Under the pieces are notes generated by a model. That model was given only the letters and a program-made list of their open reading frames with translations. It searched no databases and was not told where the DNA came from. Positions 7,229-14,426 of a DNA stretch of 17,298 bases are shown one piece after another. How positions within the stretch are numbered: the stretch's first letter is position 1; the number at the start of each line of letters is the position of its first letter. Origin of the DNA: Chloroflexota bacterium (GTDB lineage Bacteria; Chloroflexota; Limnocylindria; Limnocylindrales; CSP1-4); assembly GCA_021790715.1 (NCBI GenBank), contig JAJYGK010000201.1, positions 1 through 17,298 on the forward strand, read 5' to 3'. A program made the position numbers and the translations under genes.

Positions 7229-7292
7229 GCCACGACGCTTGGTCGGCAAAGGGCTCGCCGGCCACGACGCTCGGTCGGCAAAGCGCCTGCCG
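7229..7292. repeat. 32-bp imperfect tandem repeat (2 copies) between convergent genes
   Basis: Copies at 7229-7260 and 7261-7292 match at 28 of 32 positions. Both start GCCACGACGCT and contain GGTCGGCAAAG. Together they fill nearly all of the 83-bp gap between the NYN stop (7219) and the Nudix stop (7303). Each holds a short CGAC/GTCG hairpin (4-bp stem, 5-nt loop). Function unknown; a terminator-like or REP-like role is possible but there is no U tract. Confidence 0.85.
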
Positions 7293-7302
7293 GTCGCGAC
7301 CG

Positions 7303-7737
7303 TCAGTCGCCGGCCGGCCCGCCGACCGCGGCGAACGCGCGCCGCGCGATGTCGCGGTCGCCCGGGAACGTCAGCCGCGCGATCGCCTCCGGGCGGCCCA
7401 GGAAGAGGCCCTCGTCGAAGATCGGCTCGAGGCGCAGCTCGCCGCCCTCGCGGCGGCCGACGAACCAGTCGACGACCTTCCGGTTCCAGCGCCCGTCGCC
7501 CGACTGGAACTCGTAACGGGTCGATCCCAGGGGCGCCCCGACCTCGACGATCAGCCCGGTCTCCTCGAGCACCTCGCGCCGCGCGGCATCGCGGGGGGTC
7601 TCGCCGGGCTCGACGTGGCCCTTCGGGAAGACCCATTCCCTGCCCCGCCGCAGGACGAGACACCGGCCTCCGTCGAAGACCACGGCTCCCGCCGAGTGGT
7701 GCCGCCGGACGCCCGCGCGCCGCGTCTCGTCGCTCAT
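7303..7737 (-). CDS. Nudix hydrolase
   Basis: A 144-residue protein with a complete Nudix box (G-x5-E-x7-R-E-U-x-E-E-x-G-U) from G40 to L62. It begins GHVEPGE and ends REVLEETGL, with R54, E55, E58 and E59 as the expected metal-binding core. Nudix enzymes hydrolyse nucleoside diphosphates linked to another moiety. The FPKGHVEPGE start is typical of the MutT/Ap4A-hydrolase-like group, but the substrate cannot be assigned. Its ATG overlaps the stop of the DUF4129 gene as ATGA (7734-7737), making it the last gene of the MoxR-DUF58-DUF4129 operon and probably translationally coupled. Its link to that membrane module is not obvious. Confidence 0.92.
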   Translation of the reverse strand: MSDETRRAGVRRHHSAGAVVFDGGRCLVLRRGREWVFPKGHVEPGETPRDAARREVLEETGLIVEVGAPLGSTRYEFQSGDGRWNRKVVDWFVGRREGGELRLEPIFDEGLFLGRPEAIARLTFPGDRDIARRAFAAVGGPAGD

Positions 7738-9314
7738 TCGTCCGGCACGGCGTCGTCCGCCGGTGCCCCGGTCACAGGTTCGCCGCGGTCGGGGCCGGGC
7801 GAAGCGTCCCCGGTGGTGTCCGCCGTCCGGGGCGGACGCTCGCTGGTCCCGGCGCTCGGGGCGTCATTCCCGCCCGCATCGCCGGCCGCTGCGACCGCCC
7901 GGGCCTGCGCCCGGATCCGCCGCCACCGCTCGAGGCCGCGGCGGTCCTCCGCTCGCGAGATGGGCCGGCCGGCATACCGGACGAGCGCATAGTCGGCCGC
8001 CAGCAGGTCGAGCGCGGTCATCCCGCGCCCGGAGGTCCGCAGGCGACGGGTGTGCGAGGCGGGCGTCTCGTCGGTCGCCCGCGCCAGCGATGGGACGGCC
8101 CCCAGGTCGCCGATGGCCGCCACGTAGGCCGTCACGGCGTCGTGGGGCGGCGGCGGGGCGGCGGGCCGCGAGCGGAAACGCGGCAGCGACAGGCTGGGCC
8201 GGAACGGCGTCCCCGGCAGGACGATCCCCCGTTCCTCGCCGACGGTCGTGGCGCGCCGAGCGCCGATCGCGGGCAGCAGCTGCCATGCGAGGACGACCAG
8301 CACGGCCACCACGATGGCGATCGCGATGGCGGCGAAGACCGGGCTCGGCAGGCCGGTCGCCGATTCGGGGTTGAAGCCGTGCACCGTCGACGTCGCCACC
8401 GGCGGGAGGGGGCGGGCCGGCCCGAGCAGCGCGCGCACGACGTAGACCAGTGCCGTGGCGATGAGACCGAACGGGATGGCGACGACGGCGATCGCCGCCA
8501 TGACCAGGAACCAGAGCGGGCCGATCGCGCCCCGAAGCGCCGCATCGAGCGGGATCCCGAGTGCGGCGGCGAGCGGCAGGCCGACCACGATGGTGGCGGC
8601 GACGACGAGCAGCAGCACGAGCAGCCAGGCCGGGTTGTTGCGCCAGTCCACGCCCGACCGCGATCCGAGGGCATCGAGCCGCGCCAGCGCGATCGCGAGC
8701 AGCGTCGCCACCACGAAGGTCAGGGTCGCCACGAACGCCGGCTCGAGGAACGCGGCCCGGCCGCCGGGTCCGACGGCCTGCGCGAGCAGCCACGGCACGG
8801 CCAGCCCGGGCAGCCCCCAGGCCAGGAGGCGGGAGAGCTCGAGATCGTCGTCCGCGGCCTCGCCGTGGGCCGCGCCGCGCAGGACGGCGATGCCGGCGAG
8901 GAAGCCGCCCGCGTGGAAGGCGAGTGCCTGGTCCGGGTGGCCGAGCAGCACGGCGTCGCGCGCCTGCGGGGCCACGAGCCAGCCGCCCAGCGCCGCGATC
9001 ACCGTCGCGGCCGCGAGCGGGCCGCGGCCGGACCACGGGAGCGCGCCCCGCGAGATCGCGATGCCGAGTCCGGCGAGCGCGGCGAACTGGATCGGCCCGA
9101 GCAGGATGGGACCGTGGGCGCCGAGCACCTGGAGGACGAGGTAGGCGATGGCAAGCCAGGCGCCCTCGGCGATCGCGTCGAGCGTCGGCGGCAGCAGGTC
9201 GAGCAGGTCGCGCGTCACGCCCGGGCGCATCGTCGCGGCACCCGGCCGCGCCGGTTCCGCACCCGGCCGCGGCGCCTCCCCACCCGGCCGCGTCGGTTCC
9301 GCACCATGCCGCAT
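7734..9314 (-). CDS. Multi-pass membrane protein with C-terminal DUF4129 domain
   Basis: A 526-residue protein. Residues 5-32 are four heptapeptide repeats ending RPG. About nine hydrophobic segments follow, near 50-66, 69-88, 97-114, 129-146, 163-182, 192-211, 228-252, 262-294 and 324-349. After a Pro-rich cytoplasmic linker (380-390), residues about 393-465 match DUF4129: TPASHTRRL, then ALDLLAADYALVRYAGR and RRGLERWRRI. The last 50 residues are disordered and acidic. In MoxR-DUF58 operons DUF4129 is usually fused or adjacent to a transglutaminase-like protein; no transglutaminase domain is visible here. The start is ATG 9314, two bases after the DUF58 stop (TGA-CG-ATG); an internal ATG at 9230 is an alternative. 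Function is unknown, with a likely role in envelope assembly or maturation. Confidence 0.85.
   Translation of the reverse strand: MRHGAEPTRPGGEAPRPGAEPARPGAATMRPGVTRDLLDLLPPTLDAIAEGAWLAIAYLVLQVLGAHGPILLGPIQFAALAGLGIAISRGALPWSGRGPLAAATVIAALGGWLVAPQARDAVLLGHPDQALAFHAGGFLAGIAVLRGAAHGEAADDDLELSRLLAWGLPGLAVPWLLAQAVGPGGRAAFLEPAFVATLTFVVATLLAIALARLDALGSRSGVDWRNNPAWLLVLLLVVAATIVVGLPLAAALGIPLDAALRGAIGPLWFLVMAAIAVVAIPFGLIATALVYVVRALLGPARPLPPVATSTVHGFNPESATGLPSPVFAAIAIAIVVAVLVVLAWQLLPAIGARRATTVGEERGIVLPGTPFRPSLSLPRFRSRPAAPPPPHDAVTAYVAAIGDLGAVPSLARATDETPASHTRRLRTSGRGMTALDLLAADYALVRYAGRPISRAEDRRGLERWRRIRAQARAVAAAGDAGGNDAPSAGTSERPPRTADTTGDASPGPDRGEPVTGAPADDAVPDE
9219..9302 (-). repeat. Four 21-bp units encoding an RPG heptapeptide repeat
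   Basis: In-frame 21-bp units give AEPTRPG, GEAPRPG, AEPARPG and AATMRPG at the N-terminus of the DUF4129 protein. The first three share a CCCGGCCGCG core on the plus strand and are close copies; the fourth is diverged. Confidence 0.85.
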
Positions 9315-9316
9315 CG

Positions 9317-10549
9317 TCAGGCCCTCAGGGCGAGCGCGTCGGCCGATCGCCAGTCGGGGTCGAGTGCCGCGGTGAGCGCCTCGATCCCGGCGCTCCTCGC
9401 CGATGCGGCGTGCTCGCGCGCATGCGCCCCCATCGCGACGAGCTGGACGCCATACCCGGAGCGGGCCAGCCGGCCGAGGACCGGCAGGAAGGGCGCCGGC
9501 TCCCTGCCGCTGATCGCCACGATCGTCGCGTCCGGGGAGATCCGCTGCGGCAGGGACGCCAGCATCCGCTCGTACGGCTGCGACGCGCCGGGGCTGATCC
9601 GTGCCAGCGTGTCGGTGATGCGGCCCAGCTGGTCCGAACCGCCCGCCGGCGCCACCCAGGCCACCGGCCGCGGCGTGCCGGCGTAGGCCGCGACGGCGAG
9701 CCCGCACTCCGCTCCGCCGGCCAGCGCCCGCCGCGCCAGCGACGCGGCCGCGACGCACAGGCCCTCGAGCAGGCTCTCGTCGTAGGTCATGAGCCAGTGC
9801 GGTCCGTCGATCGTCTGGCCGTCGAGGGCCAGCAGCAGCGTCCGCTGGCGGGAGGGGTCGTACCGCTTGACGACGGTCGAGCCGGTCCGTGCCGTGGCCT
9901 TCCAGTGCACGTGACGCAACGGGTCGCCCGGCTGGTAGGGGCGCACGCCGGCGAACAGGGCGGGGTCGTGGAACAGGCTGCGGCGCGCGCGCCGTTCACC
10001 GAGGCTGGCGCGTTCCTCCAGCCGTTCCTGAACGGCGACCGTCCGCGGCCGGACCACCAGGGCGTCCGGCAGCGTGCGCTCCTCCTCGGCCGTCTCGCGC
10101 GCGAACAGGTCGGCGACCCGCAGGCGCACCGCACCGAAGCGGAAGACGCCGCGCCTGTCGGCGACGACGTGCAGGTGCCGCACGACCCGCTCGTACCAGG
10201 CGAGCGACCACGTGTTGTCGAGCAGCGCGAGCCCGGGACGGTCGGACCGCACCAGCGTGCGCTCCCGGATCGTGAGCTCCTCGGGCACGAAGTCGTCCGC
10301 GTGCAGCCATGGCAGCGGCAGCGGCTTGGCGTTCCAGACCGTCACGTCGAGATCGACCTGGTCCCCCCACACCGCCCGGTCGTGGGCCAGGCGGCGCTCG
10401 TAGGAGACGCTCCGCAGCCCGTAGCGGGACCAGAGGCCGCGCAGGAGCTCGACGAGCAGCACGAGCACGCCGACCAGCAGGAGCGGCGGCGCCCCGGCGA
10501 GCGCGCCGAGTGCAGCGAGCCCGACGCCGAGCCAGGCCGAGACGTTCAC
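9317..10549 (-). CDS. DUF58 domain protein (MoxR-associated, vWA-like)
   Basis: A 410-residue protein. Two N-terminal hydrophobic segments (about 6-20 and 22-37) anchor it in the membrane. A beta-rich extracellular-type region follows at 45-160. The DUF58 signature is at about 204-230: YQPGDPLRHVHWKATART, then VVKRYDP. The C-terminal part has a von Willebrand A-like layout (LLLALDGQ as first strand; ATIVAISG later). DUF58 proteins work with MoxR AAA+ ATPases, which are thought to act as chaperones in metal insertion or envelope-complex assembly. The GTG start overlaps the MoxR stop as GTGA (10546-10549), so the two are translationally coupled. Confidence 0.93.
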   Translation of the reverse strand: MNVSAWLGVGLAALGALAGAPPLLLVGVLVLLVELLRGLWSRYGLRSVSYERRLAHDRAVWGDQVDLDVTVWNAKPLPLPWLHADDFVPEELTIRERTLVRSDRPGLALLDNTWSLAWYERVVRHLHVVADRRGVFRFGAVRLRVADLFARETAEEERTLPDALVVRPRTVAVQERLEERASLGERRARRSLFHDPALFAGVRPYQPGDPLRHVHWKATARTGSTVVKRYDPSRQRTLLLALDGQTIDGPHWLMTYDESLLEGLCVAAASLARRALAGGAECGLAVAAYAGTPRPVAWVAPAGGSDQLGRITDTLARISPGASQPYERMLASLPQRISPDATIVAISGREPAPFLPVLGRLARSGYGVQLVAMGAHAREHAASARSAGIEALTAALDPDWRSADALALRA

Positions 10550-11550
10550 GCGCGCTCGAGCGGCACCGGGACCGAGGAGAGGAGCTGCTCGACGATCCGG
10601 TCCACGGATGCCCCGCGCAACTGGCGATCGACGTCCAGGAGCAGGCGGTGCCCGAGCACGAACGGGGCGATCGCCTGCACGTCGTCCGGCAGCGCGAACG
10701 TGCGGCCTGCCAGCAGCGCCCAGGCCTGCGTCGCCCGGTACAGGGAGACACTCGCGCGCGGGCTGGCACCGAGCTGCACGTCCGGGTGCCGGCGTGTCGC
10801 GCGGGTCAGCGCCACCAGGTAGCGCTCGACCTCGTCCGACACGCGGATCGAGCGGGCTCCGGCCCGCAGTGCCGCGATATCGCCGGCGGCGACCACCGGC
10901 CCCACGCGCTCGATTGGATCGCCGGGCTCCAGGTACCGCCGGGCGATCGAGCGCTCGGACGCCTCGTCGGGGTAGCCGAGCCGGATGCGCACCAGGAACC
11001 GGTCGAGCTGCGCCTCCGGGAGCGCGAAGGTCCCCTCGAGCTCGATCGGGTTCTGCGTGGCGAGCACGAGGAACGGATCGGGCAGCGGACGCGTGCTCCC
11101 CTCGATCGACACCTGCCGCTCCTGCATCGCCTCCAGCAGCGCCGACTGTGTCCGGGGGGTGGCGCGGTTGATCTCGTCGACGAGCAGGACGTTGGTGAAG
11201 ACCGGACCGGGCACGAAGCGCAGCGCGCCCGCCTCCAGGATCGACGTGCCGGTCACGTCGGTCGGAAGGAGATCGGGGGTCCCCTGCACGCGGGCGAAGC
11301 CGAGCCCGAGGGCACGCGCGAAGGCGTGCGCCAGCAGCGTCTTGCCGACGCCGGGGACGTCCTCGATGAGCGCGTGGCCCTCCGCCAGCAGCGCGGTCGC
11401 CAGCAGCCGGAGCGGCTGCTCCGCCCCGACCACGGCCTCGCCCACCGCCGACCGCAGGCGCTCCCAGAAGTCGCCCGGCCGCGCGCCGGTCCCGGTGGCG
11501 GCCGGCGCCTGGGCCGTGGCCGCCGTGGTCTCCTCGCGCATCTCGGGCAT
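10546..11550 (-). CDS. MoxR-family AAA+ ATPase
   Basis: A 334-residue AAA+ protein from the chosen start. Walker A is GVGKT at 67-71, Walker B is LLVDE at 122-126 followed by INRA, and sensor 1 is ATQNP at 164-168. The MoxR-typical segments PLPDPFLVLATQNPIE, EGTFALPEAQLDRF and SPRASVSLYRATQAWALL are all present. MoxR ATPases form ring oligomers acting as chaperones with DUF58/vWA partners, and the partner follows directly here. The start is uncertain: ATG 11550 has GGAG 6 nt upstream, ATG 11562 is 12 nt earlier, and a GTG at 11679 would add an Arg/Pro-rich 43-residue extension. I prefer 11550 because of the Shine-Dalgarno sequence and because a possible -10 hexamer lies inside the long extension. 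Confidence 0.95.
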   Translation of the reverse strand: MPEMREETTAATAQAPAATGTGARPGDFWERLRSAVGEAVVGAEQPLRLLATALLAEGHALIEDVPGVGKTLLAHAFARALGLGFARVQGTPDLLPTDVTGTSILEAGALRFVPGPVFTNVLLVDEINRATPRTQSALLEAMQERQVSIEGSTRPLPDPFLVLATQNPIELEGTFALPEAQLDRFLVRIRLGYPDEASERSIARRYLEPGDPIERVGPVVAAGDIAALRAGARSIRVSDEVERYLVALTRATRRHPDVQLGASPRASVSLYRATQAWALLAGRTFALPDDVQAIAPFVLGHRLLLDVDRQLRGASVDRIVEQLLSSVPVPLERA

Positions 11551-11655
11551 GCGGCTCTCCATCACGGGGCCCGTCGCCGCCCCCGCCGGTGCCGGATCTG
11601 CACCTGGCGGCCGTGGCGCGGGCCGGTCGTCCCGAACACGGGCTGGTCGGGTCGA

Positions 11656-11661
11656 ATGGTA
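11656..11661 (-). promoter_or_regulatory. Possible -10 element (TACCAT) of the MoxR operon
   Basis: TACCAT on the minus strand about 105 nt before ATG 11550, with no good -35. The same hexamer precedes the deaminase and HAD genes. If used, it gives a leader of about 95 nt and excludes the upstream GTG 11679 start. Confidence 0.3.
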
Positions 11662-11791
11662 GCGTCGAAACGTGCGCACCCCTGCCCTGCCCGGGCGGTG
11701 GTCCGGGCCTCACGGGCGGCCGCCCGAACGCGGGGGCGGGCGTGGGCCTGATGACCCGGGCCGAATGGCAGGGTCCGGCGCCGACTTGCCC

Positions 11792-11797
11792 TATGAT
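11792..11797 (+). promoter_or_regulatory. Possible -10 element (TATGAT) of the ccsA-like gene
   Basis: TATGAT is close to the TATAAT consensus and is AT-rich against its surround. It lies 82 nt before the TTG start. No -35 match stands at 16-18 bp, so it may depend on an activator or an extended -10. Confidence 0.4.
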
Positions 11798-11865
11798 GCC
11801 GGGGCCGGATCGCCGCAGGCTCGGCGAGGGTCACGAGCCGCAGTTCCCGGAGCCGCGCGTCGCAC

Positions 11866-11871
11866 GAGGAG
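11866..11871 (+). promoter_or_regulatory. Ribosome-binding site favouring a TTG start for the ccsA-like gene
   Basis: GAGGAG with 8 nt to TTG 11880 but 17 nt to ATG 11889. The spacing supports the TTG start, adding three residues before the methionine usually expected. Confidence 0.6.
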
Positions 11872-11879
11872 TCGACCCC

Positions 11880-12947
11880 TTGGCCCAGATGTCGCTCTAC
11901 CTGTTCACCGGCGGAGCGCTCGCGCTCGCCTTCACCTTCGTGTTCCACGTCGCGCACACGGCGATGCTCGCCGCCGGCAGGCGGTCGCTGGCCGTGCTCG
12001 CCCCTGCGCCGCGTCTCGCCGGTGTCGGGGCCGGCGGAGGGACGATCGAGGTCGGAGACGTCGTCGGCGTCGGCAGCCTCGATCTCGGCGGACGGGGCAC
12101 GACCTCGGGGCGCCGCGCGCCGCGACGGAGGGATGCCGCCGCCGCGGCTCTCTCCGATGACGCCGCCACCCTCTCCGATGACGAGGCCGCGGAGGAGGCG
12201 GTGCCAACCACGCCGGTCGCCGGGCTCGCGCTCACCGGTGCCTGGGTGGCCTGGTCGCTGATCGGGCTCTCGATGCTGCTGCGCGCGATCGTGGTCGGTC
12301 GCGGGCCGTGGGGCAACATGTACGAGTTCGCGGTCGCCTTCAGCTGGGGGATCACGAGCGGCTACCTGTTCCTCCAGCGCCGCTACCCGATCCGGGCGCT
12401 GGGGTTCGTGCCGATGGGCGTGGCGCTCTTCCTCGCCGCGTATGCCGCGACGCTCCCCTCCACGATCGAGCCGCTCGTGCCGGCCCTCGACAACGCGCCG
12501 CTGCTGACGGTCCACGTGGCGATGGCGATGATCAGCTACGGGATCTTCGCGACGAGCTTCGCGGCCGCGGTGGGCTACCTGCTGCAGGGCACCGGCGATC
12601 GCTACGCCTGGCTCCCCTCGCATCACGTCCTCGACGCCGTCGCGTACCGCGCGGTGATCATCGGGTTCCCGATCTTCGCGACCATGATCATCCTCGGCTC
12701 GTACTGGGCGTCGATCGCGTGGGGCAGCTACTGGAGCTGGGACCCGAAGGAGACCTCGGCGCTGGTCACGTGGCTCATCTACGCCGTGTACCTGCACGCG
12801 CGCAACCAGCGCGGCTGGGCCGGCCGGCCGGCGGCCCTGATCCTCGTCATCGGGTTCGCCGCGATCCTCTTCACGTTCTTCGGCAACCTCTACTTCTCCG
12901 GGTTGCACGCCTACAGCGGCCTGAGCACCCCGACGACGATCCCGTAG
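11880..12947 (+). CDS. CcsA/CcsB-type cytochrome c biogenesis protein (heme-handling)
   Basis: A 355-residue polytopic membrane protein of the CcsA/ResC/CcmC heme-handling family. With its partner CcsB/ResB this family carries heme across the cytoplasmic membrane and attaches it to apocytochrome c (system II). The tryptophan-rich motif WGSYWSWDPKE starts at W281 (D288), the usual heme-binding signature. WGNMYEF at 144-150 and the membrane histidines H212 (TVHVAMA) and H343 (GLHAYSG) are further family features. Unusually, residues about 43-108, between the first and second membrane segments, form a low-complexity hydrophilic insertion with a repeated LSDD. The ResB/Ccs1 partner is not in the window. 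The start TTG 11880 is set by GAGGAG 8 nt upstream; ATG 11889 is the alternative. Confidence 0.92.
   Translation: MAQMSLYLFTGGALALAFTFVFHVAHTAMLAAGRRSLAVLAPAPRLAGVGAGGGTIEVGDVVGVGSLDLGGRGTTSGRRAPRRRDAAAAALSDDAATLSDDEAAEEAVPTTPVAGLALTGAWVAWSLIGLSMLLRAIVVGRGPWGNMYEFAVAFSWGITSGYLFLQRRYPIRALGFVPMGVALFLAAYAATLPSTIEPLVPALDNAPLLTVHVAMAMISYGIFATSFAAAVGYLLQGTGDRYAWLPSHHVLDAVAYRAVIIGFPIFATMIILGSYWASIAWGSYWSWDPKETSALVTWLIYAVYLHARNQRGWAGRPAALILVIGFAAILFTFFGNLYFSGLHAYSGLSTPTTIP
12150..12183 (+). repeat. 13-bp direct repeat in the ccsA-like insertion
   Basis: CTCTCCGATGACG occurs at 12150-12162 and 12171-12183, a 21-bp period, encoding the duplicated LSDD of the low-complexity loop. Confidence 0.85.
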
Positions 12948-12960
12948 GCGCGGCCGGACC

Positions 12961-12980
12961 GCCCGCGTTCAGCCGCGGGC
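12961..12980. terminator. Possible bidirectional terminator hairpin
   Basis: GCCCGCG (12961-12967) and CGCGGGC (12974-12980) form a perfect 7-bp stem with a 6-nt loop between the convergent ccsA-like and toroid genes. The toroid stop codon starts inside it. There is no U tract on either strand, so intrinsic termination is not established. Confidence 0.35.
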
Positions 12981-14426
12981 CTCCGCGACGCGCCTGAGCA
13001 CGTGGCAGGCGCGCAGCGTGACCCACCTGCTCGGATCACCCGGCACGTCGACGTCCGCCACGAGCTTGCCCTGGTAGGCGTACCGGTTGCGCCAGCGCCC
13101 CCGCTCGTCCTGCTGGGCGAGCAGCCACGCCACCGCGGGCAGCAGGCGATCGTCGGCCCCCGAGCCAGCCTCGCAGACCGCCTCCATCACCTGCAGCACG
13201 TCCGCGACGTACCCGGACGGGAACCCGAGCCGGAACCAGGAGCCGTTCGGCTTCGTGTTGCCCCACCCCATGGGGTACGCCGCGGTCGACGGGTCGCAGC
13301 TCAGCAGGAGGCGCACCCCGGTATCGAGCGCCCGCCGGACGGTCTCGCTGCGCCGCTCCGCCGGGATGGCCGCCAGGCCGAGCACGACCTTCACGGCACC
13401 CCAGGCGCACGGCAGCCCCTCGTTCGCGCTGCAGCAGAACCCGGGGCCGGGCACGCCCGAGCGATGGAACGTGAATCCCTCGCCCGTGATCGAGGCGACC
13501 TGCCAGTCGATCGCGCGTCCGACGCGCGGGTCGTCGAGCCGGCCGAACCCGATCAGGGCGCGCAGCAGGTTGCCGTTCAGGCAGTGCACGACCGTCGACG
13601 GCGGCGGCTTCGCCGAGCCGCGGACGGCGCTGACGCCGAACCCTCCGTTCACCGCCTGCGTATGCGACAGGACGTACTCGCAGGCCCGCGCCACCCGCGG
13701 ATCGCCGCCGTCGGCACCCATCTGGCCCAGGAAGATCAGCTGCCAGACCGTGCCGGTGTACTTCGGGCCGTACCCCGGTCCCGGCCTGATCCACCACCCC
13801 TCGGGGTCCTGCGCGGCCAGGATCGCCGCGATCGGGTCCGCGGACATGGCCGCAGCCCGCGCACCGACCACCTCCGCATCGTCCACGGGCAGGTCCATCA
13901 GCTGCCGGAGCGCCAGGTGTCGCACCGCCGGCGCATCGCGGTCGAGCAGCCACGGCAGGGGGTCCTCCCGCAGCCCGTCGAGCCAGCCGGTCATCGCATC
14001 CCTCCCGCCCGCCGGCGACACCCCGCCCGCCACATCCGGCCTCCGATCGGCGCTCCTCGTCCGGTCAGGGTTCGCCGCGAGGGCATGCACGATCGCCCGC
14101 TCCACGCGATCCGGATCGTCGACCTCCACCACGAGCCCGACGAGGAGCTCGTCGCGCAGCCCGATCGCGATGCTCTGGCCGGGATCGCGGACGTCCCAGA
14201 AGACATCGCCGTCGGTGCCGTGATACGTGCCGGTGGTGCCACCGCCCGGCACGTGCGAGCCCGGGATGCGCGTTCCGGTCGGCCCGTTGTAGGCCTCGTC
14301 CGGACGCGTCTGCACCCAGACAACGTGCTCGAGCGGGAACTCGAACCGCCGGTGCATCGCGAACAGCCCCTCGAGGCCCGCCAGTTCGACGAGCAGCCGT
14401 CCCTGCCCGACCGCGATCCGGACCAT
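12969..14426 (-). CDS. Two-module protein: N-terminal PH-like domain plus alpha/alpha-toroid (terpene cyclase/prenyltransferase-like)
   Basis: One 485-residue open frame from ATG 14426. Residues 1 to about 115 are a small beta-rich domain resembling actinobacterial PH-like proteins, including PLEHVVWVQTRPDE, GTRIPGSHVPGG and SIAIGLRDELLVGLVVEVDDP. Residues about 116-144 are a disordered linker. Residues 145-485 are an alpha/alpha-toroid of the squalene-cyclase/prenyltransferase type: DPLPWLLDRDAPAVRHLALR, AAQDPEGWW, GNLLRALIGFG, GFCCSANEGLPCAWGAVK, FRLGFPSGYVADVLQVMEA and QDERGRW. The aspartate-rich catalytic motif of true squalene-hopene cyclases (DxDD) is not seen, so a binding or other catalytic role is likely. 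A strong ribosome-binding site precedes M145 (13994), so the toroid may also, or only, be made as a separate 341-residue protein. Confidence 0.8.
   Translation of the reverse strand: MVRIAVGQGRLLVELAGLEGLFAMHRRFEFPLEHVVWVQTRPDEAYNGPTGTRIPGSHVPGGGTTGTYHGTDGDVFWDVRDPGQSIAIGLRDELLVGLVVEVDDPDRVERAIVHALAANPDRTRSADRRPDVAGGVSPAGGRDAMTGWLDGLREDPLPWLLDRDAPAVRHLALRQLMDLPVDDAEVVGARAAAMSADPIAAILAAQDPEGWWIRPGPGYGPKYTGTVWQLIFLGQMGADGGDPRVARACEYVLSHTQAVNGGFGVSAVRGSAKPPPSTVVHCLNGNLLRALIGFGRLDDPRVGRAIDWQVASITGEGFTFHRSGVPGPGFCCSANEGLPCAWGAVKVVLGLAAIPAERRSETVRRALDTGVRLLLSCDPSTAAYPMGWGNTKPNGSWFRLGFPSGYVADVLQVMEAVCEAGSGADDRLLPAVAWLLAQQDERGRWRNRYAYQGKLVADVDVPGDPSRWVTLRACHVLRRVAEARG
14000..14006 (-). promoter_or_regulatory. 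Internal ribosome-binding site at the toroid module
   Basis: GGGAGGG on the minus strand, with 6 nt between GGAGG and ATG 13994 (M145 of the long frame). It is at least as strong as any other Shine-Dalgarno site here. It sits exactly at the linker between the two modules, suggesting a second start or a separate gene. Confidence 0.65.

Larger units (their letters stand above)
11551..11879. other. Divergent intergenic region between the MoxR operon and the ccsA-like gene
   Basis: This 329-bp gap separates the start of the minus-strand MoxR operon from the plus-strand cytochrome assembly gene. It holds two weak -10-like hexamers, one on each strand (11656-11661 minus, 11792-11797 plus), and the ribosome-binding site of the plus-strand gene. 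Both flanking frames stay open far into it, but the translated extensions are Arg/Gly/Pro-rich and show no domain, so I treat it as non-coding. Confidence 0.55.

Noticed and set aside
11551..11679. 43-codon N-terminal extension of MoxR from GTG 11679
   Set aside because: Arg/Pro-rich, no Shine-Dalgarno sequence, and it contains a possible -10 hexamer; the start at 11550 has GGAG at proper spacing.
11589..11879. 97-codon N-terminal extension of the ccsA-like protein
   Set aside because: Not hydrophobic, no family match, and a clear ribosome-binding site lies before TTG 11880.
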